Below, piece after piece: positions 49,120-58,616 of a DNA stretch of 64,000 nucleotides. The position numbers were made by a program, and so were the translations under genes. Below the pieces are notes generated by a model, which worked only from the letters and a program-made list of their open reading frames with translations, was not told the origin of the DNA and did not search any database. How positions within the stretch are numbered: the stretch's first letter is position 1; the number at the start of each line of letters is the position of its first letter. Origin of the DNA: JBBQYA01 sp031412335 (lineage in GTDB: Bacteria; Bacteroidota; Bacteroidia; Sphingobacteriales; Sphingobacteriaceae); the NCBI GenBank assembly GCA_031412335.1, contig JANOCT010000001.1:124001-188000 (forward strand). The letters are read 5' to 3'.

Positions 49120-50715
49120 GTGATTAAAACATTCCTATTTCTACTATTTCTTATATTTTTTTATAATAGACAAGTTAATGCTCAAATCGTACTCCCTGAT
49201 TCCAGTTACAACCAGGCTGGAAAAATTGATCTTCCGTTATTTAATAAGATTGATATTGGATACTTTTCTGCAATAGATGAAGATGGTAAATTAATGATTA
49301 CTGCTCTAAGCGAAAATCCTATTACAGTGTTTGGATATTATTTCTTAGATTTAGTTTTAACTAGATATGATAGAAACGGTGATCTTGATTTAAGTTTTGG
49401 AGGTGGAGATGGAAAAATTTCATTTACCACTAATCAATATTCTCCAGATATTTTCCCATTTATTCAAATTCAAACAGATCAAAAAATTCTGGTTTCCTAT
49501 TCTGGTGGTCTTATCTTTGGCAATTCATATGACCTATTTGTGTATCGATTTAATCCCAATGGTTCTATCGATACTACTTTTGGAACTAATGGGTATTTTT
49601 TATTTAAAACTGATCCAGTAAATTATAAAGAGGTGAGTATTGTAAAATTTGACAGAGATTCTAAAGACAATATTTACTTATCAGGCACATTTACTCAAGG
49701 TGATTTTTCTTTCACCAATGAAATAATTGTAATTAAAATTTCAAAAGATGGAATAATTGATTCTACCTTTTCAACTGATGGAGTGGAAAAATATCCCTAT
49801 CCAGCAAGTAATAGTAATTTTATAAGTAGGGGAATATCGGTTTTGAATGATAATCAAATTGTTGTAGGAGGTTTTACAAATGGGTTCTTCTCCGGTAGGA
49901 ATGCAATTTTGCTTGCTTTAGATTCTACGGGAGGTTTTGATTATAACTTTGATGGTAACGGGTATAAAGTGTTAAATACCAATACTAAAATGAACGACAT
50001 GAAGAAAGATAGCATTGGTCGTTTAATCGTTGTAGGTTTAACTGGAGGAACAAGTACAGAAGATATTTTTGTAGCAGCTTTATTTCCTGATGGTAGATTA
50101 GATTCAACTTTTGGCATTAATGGCAAAGCAAGTTTTGATTTGATGGGATTCAACGAAGGCGCTACGTGTATGGCAATTGCTCCCGATAACAAAATATTAA
50201 TCGGTGGCTATGTAGAAAACCCAGTGAGTTTAAAAGATTTTATGGTTATGAGGTTAAATAGTAATGGAACGATTGATAGTACATTTAATCAAACAGGATT
50301 TTACCAAACAGAATTTACGCTAGGAGCAAATAAAGAAGAAGAATTGAATGGAATTACAATTGATGGAAAAAGAATTTATTTAACTGGAACAGTAATTAAT
50401 TCAAGTTCAATAAATCATGACGCCGTAGTGCTTTGTTTAAAAGATAATACCGCTACAGGTTTAATAGAGATACAAAACCAAGAGTTTACCATAAACTATT
50501 ATCCTAACCCAACCACAAATGAGTTAACAATTGAAATAGATGAAAAACTAATTGGGATCAACTACATACTTTACGATCAATTAGGCAGACAATTACAAAA
50601 TGGAACATTAAACGAACAGCGTTCAATGATAAATTTAGCTGATTTAGCAAAGGGCATGTACTGGGTAACGCTTGGGAATAATAGAAAGCATAGTTTTAAG
50701 GTAGTGAAGCAATAA
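49120..50715 (+). CDS. Delta-60 repeat T9SS cargo protein, paralogue
   Basis: 531 residues from a GTG start (signal peptide FLFLLFLIFFYNRQVNAQ). Same architecture as 47459-49060: DTTFGTNGYFLFKT, DSTFSTDGVEKYPYPAS, NFDGNGYKVLNTNTKMNDM, DSTFGINGKASFDLMG, and the type A sorting tail YYPNPTTNELTIEIDEKLIG. The nucleotide ends of the two genes are identical for over twenty bases around the stop codon, so the pair arose by a fairly recent tandem duplication or has undergone gene conversion. Confidence 0.9.
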   Translation: MIKTFLFLLFLIFFYNRQVNAQIVLPDSSYNQAGKIDLPLFNKIDIGYFSAIDEDGKLMITALSENPITVFGYYFLDLVLTRYDRNGDLDLSFGGGDGKISFTTNQYSPDIFPFIQIQTDQKILVSYSGGLIFGNSYDLFVYRFNPNGSIDTTFGTNGYFLFKTDPVNYKEVSIVKFDRDSKDNIYLSGTFTQGDFSFTNEIIVIKISKDGIIDSTFSTDGVEKYPYPASNSNFISRGISVLNDNQIVVGGFTNGFFSGRNAILLALDSTGGFDYNFDGNGYKVLNTNTKMNDMKKDSIGRLIVVGLTGGTSTEDIFVAALFPDGRLDSTFGINGKASFDLMGFNEGATCMAIAPDNKILIGGYVENPVSLKDFMVMRLNSNGTIDSTFNQTGFYQTEFTLGANKEEELNGITIDGKRIYLTGTVINSSSINHDAVVLCLKDNTATGLIEIQNQEFTINYYPNPTTNELTIEIDEKLIGINYILYDQLGRQLQNGTLNEQRSMINLADLAKGMYWVTLGNNRKHSFKVVKQ

Positions 50716-50804
50716 GAAATTGCTGATTTTGAATTAAAAATCCTGTAATTTATCAATTTTCTATTTTTATTTCCTAAACCCAATTCAAGTGTATATTTTT
50801 AGGC

Positions 50805-51620
50805 ATGAAGAAATCGTCTACCTTATTATTTCTTTTCCTATTTTTTTATGCTTTTTCCCATGCTCAAGATGTAATTAATACTTCTGGAGCTGAGTTTACT
50901 GCTATGGGAAATGCCACCGTAGCTATTTCGGATATGTGGAGCATACAAAAAAATCAAGCCGGATTGAGTTTGGTGAAAAAGCCCAGCATTGGTATTGCCT
51001 ATGAAAATAAATTTTTGATAAAAGATTTAAGTTCACGTGCAGCAGTTTTCATTTTACCTGTTTCTAAAAATGTATTTGGAATTAGCTTTAATGACTTTGG
51101 TTTTGATTTATACAAACAACAAAAAATCGGAATTGCATACGCCAGAGCGTTTAATGAAAAAATTTCGTTTGGTTTTAAGCTAAATTATCTCTCCATCAAA
51201 ATTGAAGAATATGGTAATTCTACCGCAGTTTCTGCCGATTTGGGATTACAATATAAATTATCGGATAAATTTACACTAGGTGCTCATATTCAAAATCCAT
51301 CTGCAGAAAAATTTTCTGAAACAACTGAAGACTTAATTCCTACAGCTATTAATGCAGGGTTTTCTTACAATCCATCTCAAAAAGTAAGCGCTAATGTTGA
51401 GGTTCAAAAGGATTTGGATCAAAATGCCATTCTACGAGCTGGCCTCTCCTACCGCCCAACCAAAATTATTGCCATTCGTGGTGGTGTTTCTGGTGAACCT
51501 TTTAATTATTATGTAGGATTTGGATTATTGTTAAAAGATCTACGAATTGATCTGGCAACTACTTCACATCCGATTTTAGGTTATTCTCCACAAATGAGTT
51601 TGTCTTATGTATTTAATTAA
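50805..51620 (+). CDS. PorV/PorQ-like outer-membrane barrel protein
   Basis: 271 residues. A signal peptide (LLFLFLFFYAFSHAQ) and the FadL-like start INTSGAEFTAMGNATVAISD, then strands ending GYSPQMSLSYVFN. The order matches the PorV/PorQ (UPF0164) family, whose members help the type IX system or its cargo at the outer membrane. Which role this one has is open. Its last 14 bases overlap the start of the next gene in another frame, implying coupled translation. Confidence 0.8.
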   Translation: MKKSSTLLFLFLFFYAFSHAQDVINTSGAEFTAMGNATVAISDMWSIQKNQAGLSLVKKPSIGIAYENKFLIKDLSSRAAVFILPVSKNVFGISFNDFGFDLYKQQKIGIAYARAFNEKISFGFKLNYLSIKIEEYGNSTAVSADLGLQYKLSDKFTLGAHIQNPSAEKFSETTEDLIPTAINAGFSYNPSQKVSANVEVQKDLDQNAILRAGLSYRPTKIIAIRGGVSGEPFNYYVGFGLLLKDLRIDLATTSHPILGYSPQMSLSYVFN

Positions 51621-53697
51621 GTACAAATCTTTTGTTTCAGTGGTACTATTATTTATGGTGCTGCTTAGTTTTAATCAAAAAACATTTGCTCAATCAGAAA
51701 TTGAAAATACAGAGATCAAACAAATAATCGAAGATCTGGCTGAGCAATTAGGCGAAGATTATGATTATAGTGCATTGTTTGTTCAGTTACAATTTTATAA
51801 GGATCACCCTTTGAATTTGAATAAAGCAACTAATGCAGAATTATCTGATTTAACTTTATTAAATAGTTTACAGATTTCTGCATTTGAAGAACATATCGCC
51901 AAAAATGGTAGATTAATTAATTTATTGGAATTACAATCCATCGATAATTTTGATTTAAAAACGATTAAATCAATTCTTCCTTTTATTACCATCAATCTTA
52001 ATAATTCATTAGCAAACATAAGCCTATCGCAACTTTACCAAGAAGGCAGAAATGAGCTTTTTGTACGAGGAACTCAGATTTTAGAACCACAACGAGGATA
52101 TAATATACCAGACGAAGACACTACTGCTTCGCGATACCTTGGCAGTCCTACAAAAATTTTTACCCGTTATCGTTTTATTTATGGCAATTCCATAAGTGCA
52201 GGATTTACAGCAGAAAAAGATGCAGGCGAACAATTTTTTAATGGAAATCAAACAAAAGGATTTGATTATTATACAGGACATTTATTTTTAAGAAATGTTG
52301 GCAGATTTACCAGCATCGCAATCGGAGATTATGAACTTAGATTTGGGCAAGGTGTTGCACTTTCTTCAGGTTTATCTTTTGGTAAAAGTGTTGATATTTT
52401 GACAGTTGAAAAACCAAATTTTGGAATAAGGCCTTACACATCCGTTAACGAAGTTTCTTTTTTCAGAGGTGCAGCTACAAGTGCTCAATTTGGTAAATTT
52501 TTTCTAACAGGCTTTTATTCATTCAGAAATCAAGATGGTAGTTTTGCAGCCGATACCGGTCTTACCCAGCAAGAAACATTTATTTCATCTTTTTCTGAAA
52601 CAGGTTTTCATCGTACTAAAAACGAAATAGCAAAAAAAGGCAGCGTGGGTGTTCAAACTTTTGGAGGTAATCTTACTTTTCGTCAGCGCAGACTTTCCAT
52701 CGGATTTACAGGTTTTACTGCTCAATTGAGTAATGCTATAAAACCAACTCCACGACCATATAACCGATTTAATTTTTCAGGTAAAACTAATACCGTTTTT
52801 TCTGTAGATTATACCTATACGTTTCAGAATCTTCATTTTTTCGGTGAAGCAGCTATGAGTGAAACAAATTCCACAGCATTTTTAAGTGGTTTATTAATGG
52901 CAGTAGATCCTAAATTAACTTTGGCATTTGTTTATAGAAATTACGACAAAGGTTATAACACCTTATACAATGGAGGTTTCGCAGAAAGTAGCAACGCCCG
53001 AAATGAAAAAGGTTTTTTTTCGGGTTTTAAATATGTTTATTCAAAAAAGTATGAGTTTTCTGGCTTTGTAGATGTTTATCGTTTTCCATATTTACGCTTT
53101 CTGGTCGATGCGCCTTCTTCAGGGCATGATGGAACTGCACAGTTTACCTTTACACCTTCCAGACAATTAAAAATGTATTGGAGAGTTCGTTATGATCAAA
53201 AACAAAGAAATAAACCGAATAACGAAGATTTTAGCAATGAGGTAATTAATACTTTTTTGCGTGGTTTCAGATATCAAATAGATTATAAACCACCTGGAGC
53301 ATTTTCTTTTAGAAACCGGGTAGAGTTTACGAGTTTTAATTTCGAGAATCAGGAAAAGCAAAACGGACTTGTATTGTATCAAGATGTAAGTTTTAATTAT
53401 CCTAGATTTCCACTTTCTTTTGATGCGCGATATTTATTGTTTGACACTGACGATTACAATTCAAGAATTTACACTTACGAAAATGATGTGCTTTATGCAT
53501 ATTCAATCAGTGTCTTAAGCGATCAAGGAACTCGATATTATATTTCTACCAGATATAACGTAGCAAAAGGATTTGATTTTTATTTACGATACTCTAGAAC
53601 CATTAAACAAAATATTACCACTTTTGGCTCCGGCTTAGACCGTATTGAAGGCAATAGTCGAAGTGAAATTAAAGCCCAAATCAGATTGTTATTCTAA
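51607..53697 (+). CDS. Helix-hairpin-helix domain outer-membrane beta-barrel protein
   Basis: 696 residues. Signal peptide (SVVLLFMVLLSFNQKTFAQ), then residues about 60-125 form a ComEA-like helix-hairpin-helix pair: LNLNKATNAELSDLTLLNSL, QISAFEEHIAKNGRLINLLE, LKTIKSILPFITI. The remaining 550 residues are a large beta barrel (FTRYRFIYGNSISAGFTAEK, and KAQIRLLF at the C-terminus). This combination is a recognised Bacteroidota family without established function. It overlaps the PorV/PorQ-like gene by 14 bases, and comEC begins 96 bases downstream. Confidence 0.85.
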   Translation: MYLIKYKSFVSVVLLFMVLLSFNQKTFAQSEIENTEIKQIIEDLAEQLGEDYDYSALFVQLQFYKDHPLNLNKATNAELSDLTLLNSLQISAFEEHIAKNGRLINLLELQSIDNFDLKTIKSILPFITINLNNSLANISLSQLYQEGRNELFVRGTQILEPQRGYNIPDEDTTASRYLGSPTKIFTRYRFIYGNSISAGFTAEKDAGEQFFNGNQTKGFDYYTGHLFLRNVGRFTSIAIGDYELRFGQGVALSSGLSFGKSVDILTVEKPNFGIRPYTSVNEVSFFRGAATSAQFGKFFLTGFYSFRNQDGSFAADTGLTQQETFISSFSETGFHRTKNEIAKKGSVGVQTFGGNLTFRQRRLSIGFTGFTAQLSNAIKPTPRPYNRFNFSGKTNTVFSVDYTYTFQNLHFFGEAAMSETNSTAFLSGLLMAVDPKLTLAFVYRNYDKGYNTLYNGGFAESSNARNEKGFFSGFKYVYSKKYEFSGFVDVYRFPYLRFLVDAPSSGHDGTAQFTFTPSRQLKMYWRVRYDQKQRNKPNNEDFSNEVINTFLRGFRYQIDYKPPGAFSFRNRVEFTSFNFENQEKQNGLVLYQDVSFNYPRFPLSFDARYLLFDTDDYNSRIYTYENDVLYAYSISVLSDQGTRYYISTRYNVAKGFDFYLRYSRTIKQNITTFGSGLDRIEGNSRSEIKAQIRLLF

Positions 53698-53793
53698 AGA
53701 TTATTTGTAAAATAATTTTTATTATATACTGGTAACTCAAAAAATAAAATTGTAACTTTATTAAAGATATGTACTATCCGATCGTTGCCTACG

Positions 53794-55878
53794 ATGAACC
53801 GATATTTACTTTCGCAAATTCCAATTCTACGGTTGGTCTTACCGCTTTCCGCAGGGATATTTTTTGTAAAATCGTTCGGTTCGCCTACCCAATTACAAAT
53901 TTGGATAGGCATAACTATCTTATTCTTTTGTTTAGCCTTTTTCCAATTTATTCTTTACAAACGTAAATACCGATTCAGATATAGATGGGTAAGTGGTACA
54001 ATCGTTTTTTGTTTTATTTTCTCCATCGGTGCTTTACTTCAACTCTGGACTGATGAACGATTTAAACCCAATTACTTTCAAAAAATATCCTCTGACTATC
54101 TTCACGTTAAAATAATCGGACAACCACAACTTAAAAAGAAAGGAATATTATTTCAAGTAAACGTATTGAACGCAGTTCGAAATGATTCTCTCTTTCCAGT
54201 TTCAGGTAATCTTTTGGTTTATCTCGGTGATACTTCCCAAGCTGGAAGTTTATATTATGGCGATGAGCTTTTGATCAAATCTAACCTTGCTGAAATAAGC
54301 CCAGCATTGAATCCATATCAGTTTAATTACAAAAACTATATGGCGAACAAACAAATTTATCATCAATCATACATTCGTAAATGGGAAATGAAAAAATTGG
54401 GTAAAAATAGCGGAAACCCAATTATTTACGAGAGCATGCGCTTACGTGATTATTGCATTTTACTATATAAAAAATATTTATTGAATGATGAGTCTGTAAG
54501 TCTTGCTTCTACCTTAGTGTTAGGTTATAGGGCTGATTTGAGCGATGATATTGTTCAAGCTTACCAAGATACTGGAACCACGCATATACTTTCTGTTTCT
54601 GGCTTACATGTAGGTATTATTTTCATCATGCTTAATTACCTGCTGTCTTTTATGACTAAAATAAAATATGGATACATTTTAAGAGCTGCACTTTTAATTA
54701 TTGCTGTTTGGTTTTACGCAATTATTTCTGGTCTTTCGCCTGCAGTAAACCGAGCCGCAGTTATGCTTAGTTTTATCATCTTAGGTTTAGCAACTCGGCG
54801 TAGTTCGAATATTTTTAATACTATCGCTATTTCGGCTCTTTTACTATTGTTGTATGATCCAAATTATTTATTCGATGTTGGCTTTCAATTATCATACATT
54901 GCTTTAGCAGGCATTATTTATTTTCAACCAAAATTTCAAGAATTATACACACCCAATAATTGGTTAGCAAGGCAGACTTGGATATTAATTACTGTTTCTG
55001 TTGCTGCGCAATTAGTAACATTTCCTTTATCAATATATTATTTTCATCAGTTTCCAATCTACTTTCTGGTTTCTAATTTAGTTGTTATTCCCCTGGCAAC
55101 CATGGTTTTGTATGGTGGTGTTTTTGTTCTATTTGCCAATCCTTTTATATGGATTGCAGAAAAAATAGGATTTTTGCTTCATTACATTATTATTTTTATG
55201 AATTACCTTTTAGCTTCAATCGGTAATTTACCTGGTGCAGTAAGTCGTGCTATTTGGTTTTCAACTCCCCAATTTTATTTGCTTTCATTCAGTTTAATAT
55301 TATTAATTCTATTTATAGAAACCCGTAAGAATAAGTACATTTTACAAATAATGGCCTGTTTAGTAGTTATAGTTGGGATAGGAGTTTTTAATTCCATTCG
55401 AAATAGTATAACTCAAAAAGCAGTTATTCATAGCTCAGATAAAGGATTAATCGTTTCTGTAATAAATGGAAACCAAGGAGTTGTAATTTCAAAAACCACC
55501 ATAGACAAAAAGGAAATAAATTTTTTAACGTCAAATCTTTTCAATCATTATGGAATTTCAAAACCTGATTATATAGAAAATGATACTTTATTCAACAACT
55601 TATTTATAGCTAAAAATTATTTACAATTAAATAATACCTTGATATTTTGTTCACAAAAAAATAGAGAAAATGTTCCAATCAAGGGATGTGATTATCTATT
55701 TCTTGAAAAAATGAAAATCGCCAATGCATTAGAATTAATCAAAAAATGCAAGTCCAAAACTCTAATTGTAGATAAACGATACAATTTAGAAGAAGAAAAA
55801 ATGATTGAAGAACTGTCAAAAATAAAAAATTTAAAGGTTCATTTTTTAAGCAAAGGAGCATTAACAATTGTGCTGTGA
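53794..55878 (+). CDS. comEC: ComEC/Rec2-family DNA uptake channel
   Basis: 694 residues from ATG 53794; a TTG nine bases earlier is possible but less likely. An N-terminal membrane pair and OB-like domain (DUF4131, about 1-190) are followed by the competence domain with HILSVSGLHVGIIF, AIISGLSPAVNRAAVM and FDVGFQLSYIALAGII and about nine membrane helices. The C-terminal 170 residues have lost most of the metallo-beta-lactamase motifs found in longer homologues. ComEC transports single-stranded DNA across the inner membrane during natural transformation. Confidence 0.92.
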   Translation: MNRYLLSQIPILRLVLPLSAGIFFVKSFGSPTQLQIWIGITILFFCLAFFQFILYKRKYRFRYRWVSGTIVFCFIFSIGALLQLWTDERFKPNYFQKISSDYLHVKIIGQPQLKKKGILFQVNVLNAVRNDSLFPVSGNLLVYLGDTSQAGSLYYGDELLIKSNLAEISPALNPYQFNYKNYMANKQIYHQSYIRKWEMKKLGKNSGNPIIYESMRLRDYCILLYKKYLLNDESVSLASTLVLGYRADLSDDIVQAYQDTGTTHILSVSGLHVGIIFIMLNYLLSFMTKIKYGYILRAALLIIAVWFYAIISGLSPAVNRAAVMLSFIILGLATRRSSNIFNTIAISALLLLLYDPNYLFDVGFQLSYIALAGIIYFQPKFQELYTPNNWLARQTWILITVSVAAQLVTFPLSIYYFHQFPIYFLVSNLVVIPLATMVLYGGVFVLFANPFIWIAEKIGFLLHYIIIFMNYLLASIGNLPGAVSRAIWFSTPQFYLLSFSLILLILFIETRKNKYILQIMACLVVIVGIGVFNSIRNSITQKAVIHSSDKGLIVSVINGNQGVVISKTTIDKKEINFLTSNLFNHYGISKPDYIENDTLFNNLFIAKNYLQLNNTLIFCSQKNRENVPIKGCDYLFLEKMKIANALELIKKCKSKTLIVDKRYNLEEEKMIEELSKIKNLKVHFLSKGALTIVL

Positions 55879-55911
55879 TTATAAATCTTACATTTGCCAA
55901 AATTAAAAAAC

Positions 55912-56700
55912 ATGGCAAAGAAAGAAATGAGCATGGTATCTTATGGTATTGATCACCGAATTGCATACATTACCATAAACCGACCTGAGAAAAAAAACGC
56001 CTTAAACCAAACTTTGGTAAAAGAATTAACCCAAGTATTTGCGAAAGCAGAAAAAGATGAAGAAGTAAAAGTAGTGGTTCTACGCGCAAATGGTGACGTA
56101 TTTAGCGCAGGTGCAGATTTAGATTACTTACAAGATCTACAAAAAAATACCTACGAAGAGAATCTTGCAGATTCGGATTCCTTGAAAAAATTATTTGAAA
56201 CCATTTACTCATTGAGTAAAGTAACTATTGCCCAAGTTGAAGGACATGCTATTGCAGGTGGCTGTGGATTAACTACCGTTTGCGATTTTGTTTTTGCTGT
56301 GCCTGAAGCAGATTTTGGATATACGGAAGTTAAAATTGGTTTTGTGCCAGCATTGGTTACGTATTTTTTGATTCGTAAAATTGGTGAAGGAAAAGCTCGC
56401 GAATTATTATTAACCGGAGAATTAATAAATGCCAATAATGCACGATATGCCGGATTAGTAAACTATGTGGTTAAACCAGCCGAAATCGAAGAAAAAGTAC
56501 ATCAATATGCCAGAAATATTGCTGATCGTTGTTCAGGAAACTCCATAAAACTTACCAAGGAATTGATTACTAATCTTCCTCAACTATCTTTGGATAAAGC
56601 ATTGAAACTGGCTTCGGAAGCTAATGCTAAAGCAAGATCTTCTGATGATTGCAAAAAAGGTATTGCTGCATTTTTGGGTAAAGAGAGGATAAAGTGGTAG
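55912..56700 (+). CDS. Enoyl-CoA hydratase/isomerase family protein
   Basis: 262 residues from ATG 55912 (a TTG 18 bases upstream is possible). VVVLRANGDVFSAGADLDYL forms the oxyanion-hole loop, HAIAGGCGLTTVCDFVFA the second, and FGYTEVKIGFVPALV carries the catalytic Glu. The hydratase positions are present, so a true enoyl-CoA hydratase or a related methylglutaconyl-CoA hydratase is likely, acting in fatty-acid or leucine breakdown. It lies 33 bases after comEC. Confidence 0.92.
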   Translation: MAKKEMSMVSYGIDHRIAYITINRPEKKNALNQTLVKELTQVFAKAEKDEEVKVVVLRANGDVFSAGADLDYLQDLQKNTYEENLADSDSLKKLFETIYSLSKVTIAQVEGHAIAGGCGLTTVCDFVFAVPEADFGYTEVKIGFVPALVTYFLIRKIGEGKARELLLTGELINANNARYAGLVNYVVKPAEIEEKVHQYARNIADRCSGNSIKLTKELITNLPQLSLDKALKLASEANAKARSSDDCKKGIAAFLGKERIKW

Positions 56701-56773
56701 AAGAGTTTCAATTGGCCTAATATTTTAAATTGATTTTCTTAAAAAATGATTTAAATTCATCTAATTTAAAAAA

Positions 56774-57028
56774 ATGGAAATTTCAGTAATAAGTATCCGA
56801 AATTCAAAAGGGATAATTTTATCAGATATGATAATTGAAAGATACCAAATCAAAGATTCTTTAGAATTAATTCTCGAAAACGATTACATAATTTTAAAAC
56901 CAAAAAAATTGCCCAGAGTTGGTTGGGAGAAGTTTTTTGAAAAAATGAGCAAGAATGAAGATGATACGCTTCTAATTCCTGATGTTTTTGAAGGTGAGAT
57001 TAAAGAAGAATATATTTCACATAAATAA
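56774..57028 (+). CDS. MazE-type (AbrB fold) antitoxin, apparently orphan
   Basis: 84 residues. VISIRNSKGIILSDMIIERY and SLELILENDYIILKPKKLPR form the swapped-hairpin AbrB/MazE DNA-binding domain; GWEKFFEKMSKNEDDTLLIP then DVFEGEI is the toxin-binding tail usual in Bacteroidota MazE. A mazF gene would be expected at once downstream, but only a 38-codon frame (57029-57145) is found, so the toxin has been lost or replaced. It could still act as a repressor. Confidence 0.85.
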   Translation: MEISVISIRNSKGIILSDMIIERYQIKDSLELILENDYIILKPKKLPRVGWEKFFEKMSKNEDDTLLIPDVFEGEIKEEYISHK

Positions 57029-57145
57029 ATGGTTAGAAATCTAAAAAAAATAGAATTAGATGTTAAAATTATCGGTGATCAGAAAGGATTGACTTATGTG
57101 GAAGAGAAATCTGCGATAGAATTTTGTAAAAATAAATCTGTATAA
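57029..57145 (+). CDS. 38-codon frame in the position of a toxin gene, possibly a remnant
   Basis: The ATG begins one base after the MazE stop codon, as a MazF start would, and the frame reads MVRNLKKIELDVKIIGDQKG, then LTYVEEKSAIEFCKNKSV. It does not look like MazF (no PxRP or G-E-I-x-x-x-RP motif). It may be a short peptide gene or the rest of a replaced gene. Support is the position and open frame only. Confidence 0.3.
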   Translation: MVRNLKKIELDVKIIGDQKGLTYVEEKSAIEFCKNKSV

Positions 57146-57208
57146 AATTTAAGAAAAATCATTTAATCATAAGTATTTGCTTTTACGAAACCTAACATCT
57201 GAATTATT

Positions 57209-57646
57209 TTGAAATTTAGAGAAGCTAATAAAAATGATATTCCGCAAATTCAGATTGTAAGGCATTCTGTAAAAGAAAATGTTTTGTCAGATCCAAGCTT
57301 AGTTACAGACGAGGATTGCGAATCATTCTTAACTAAACGTGGAAAAGGTTGGGTTTGCGAAATTAATAGCGAGATTATTGGATTTGCAATTGTTGATCTT
57401 AAAGAAGATAATGTTTGGGCCTTATTTTTAAAACCGGAATTTGAACGCAAAGGAATTGGTTCAATACTTCATAAAATTATGCTTGATTGGTACTTTTCAA
57501 ATGGAAAAGAAAACATTTGGTTAGGAACATCACCTAATACAAGAGCTGAGAAATTTTACATAAATGCTGGTTGGATACAAAATGGAGTTCATGGTAAAGA
57601 TGAATTGAAATTTGAAATGTCAAAAGTGCAATGGGAGAAATTTTAA
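57209..57646 (+). CDS. GNAT-family N-acetyltransferase
   Basis: 145 residues from a TTG start that begins the fold exactly (MKFREANKNDIPQIQIVRHS). LKPEFERKGIGSILHKIMLD is the acetyl-CoA-binding motif (Q/R-x-x-G-x-G), and SPNTRAEKFYINAGWIQNG is the terminal strand. Substrate unknown. It lies between the MazE-like gene and a small membrane protein gene, on the same strand. Confidence 0.88.
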   Translation: MKFREANKNDIPQIQIVRHSVKENVLSDPSLVTDEDCESFLTKRGKGWVCEINSEIIGFAIVDLKEDNVWALFLKPEFERKGIGSILHKIMLDWYFSNGKENIWLGTSPNTRAEKFYINAGWIQNGVHGKDELKFEMSKVQWEKF

Positions 57647-57710
57647 GAAGTTTCTGATTTGGATTAAATAAGAATGACAAAAATCACAATTTTATTACGA
57701 ATAATAATCT

Positions 57711-58124
57711 ATGAGATATAAAATTTTAAAAGAGAATCAGAAAATATTGTTGAATAATAACAGAAAAAATTTAGCATTCCATTGTTTAAGTGGTACAATT
57801 GCAATGGGTTTTATTTTAATAAATACTTGGAACGATTCTTTAATAGAAATAAAATTAACATTGATTACTGTTTTAATTTTTCTATTATTCTTTTGGTTAC
57901 ATTCATTTTACAGCATTAAAAATAGAATATTAACTGAATTTGAAATTAAAGAAGGCTATTTATATTTATATAATCTAGATCGTCTAAAAAAGAAAATTGA
58001 GATACTGTCTCTTAAAAAAGTTATAAAAATGAAACTTGGGTATGTGATTGAATTTGAAAAAGAAAATGTTTATATATTTGAGTTTTTAGAAAATAAGGAA
58101 GATTTAATAAATCAAATAAAATAG
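57711..58124 (+). CDS. Small two-helix membrane protein, unknown function
   Basis: 137 residues. Two hydrophobic helices (FHCLSGTIAMGFILINT and LTLITVLIFLLFFWLHSFY) followed by a charged beta-rich tail (EFEIKEGYLYLYNLDRLKKK, MKLGYVIEFEKENVYIFEFL) that could be a PH-like domain. I do not recognise a family. It follows the acetyltransferase gene by 64 bases. Confidence 0.55.
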   Translation: MRYKILKENQKILLNNNRKNLAFHCLSGTIAMGFILINTWNDSLIEIKLTLITVLIFLLFFWLHSFYSIKNRILTEFEIKEGYLYLYNLDRLKKKIEILSLKKVIKMKLGYVIEFEKENVYIFEFLENKEDLINQIK

Positions 58125-58181
58125 GGTTATAGGCAATTTTGAAAAATTCTTACCATAATTTACAATTTATAGTTACATAAA

Positions 58182-58616
58182 CTATCTAACCTTACCCTTC
58201 AACATCCCCACCACCACTCTATCAATCGGTAAACTCACACTAGTTGAGTTCAACTCGCTTAATTCATGAAATCTTATGTGTTGAGTTGTAGTATCATCCA
58301 ATAAAAATGGAGTAGTTGAATTTGGAAATTGGGAAATGGAATTACTTTTTACCAAATAATAAATAGAAAGTACTTGAGAATCGTCAAAAGCAGATGCTTG
58401 AAAAAAATCTGTTGTGTAAAAATGAGAAATAATATCAATTTCAATTCCGCATTCTTCCATAAATTCTCTCTTTAAACCATCGTGCAGACCTTCGCCAAAT
58501 TCGAGCCCTCCTCCTGGAAATTTGGTAATAATAGATGATTTATATTTTTCGTCTGAAAGCAAAACCCTCTGATTATGAATTAATATTCCATAAACTCTTA
58601 CATTAAATCGCATCAA
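58182..58616 (-). CDS. NUDIX hydrolase
   Basis: 144 residues. The NUDIX box is complete: GGGLEFGEGLHDGLKREFME then ECGIEI. The N-terminus FNVRVYGILIHNQRVLLSDE and TKFPGGGLEF are typical of NUDIX enzymes that hydrolyse nucleoside-diphosphate-linked compounds. Substrate unknown. Its start overlaps the end of the CDF transporter gene by 14 bases, so both are co-translated. Confidence 0.92.
   Translation of the reverse strand: MMRFNVRVYGILIHNQRVLLSDEKYKSSIITKFPGGGLEFGEGLHDGLKREFMEECGIEIDIISHFYTTDFFQASAFDDSQVLSIYYLVKSNSISQFPNSTTPFLLDDTTTQHIRFHELSELNSTSVSLPIDRVVVGMLKGKVR

Noticed and set aside
57029..57145. Calling the 38-codon frame a MazF toxin
   Set aside because: It lacks every MazF motif and is a third of the normal length.
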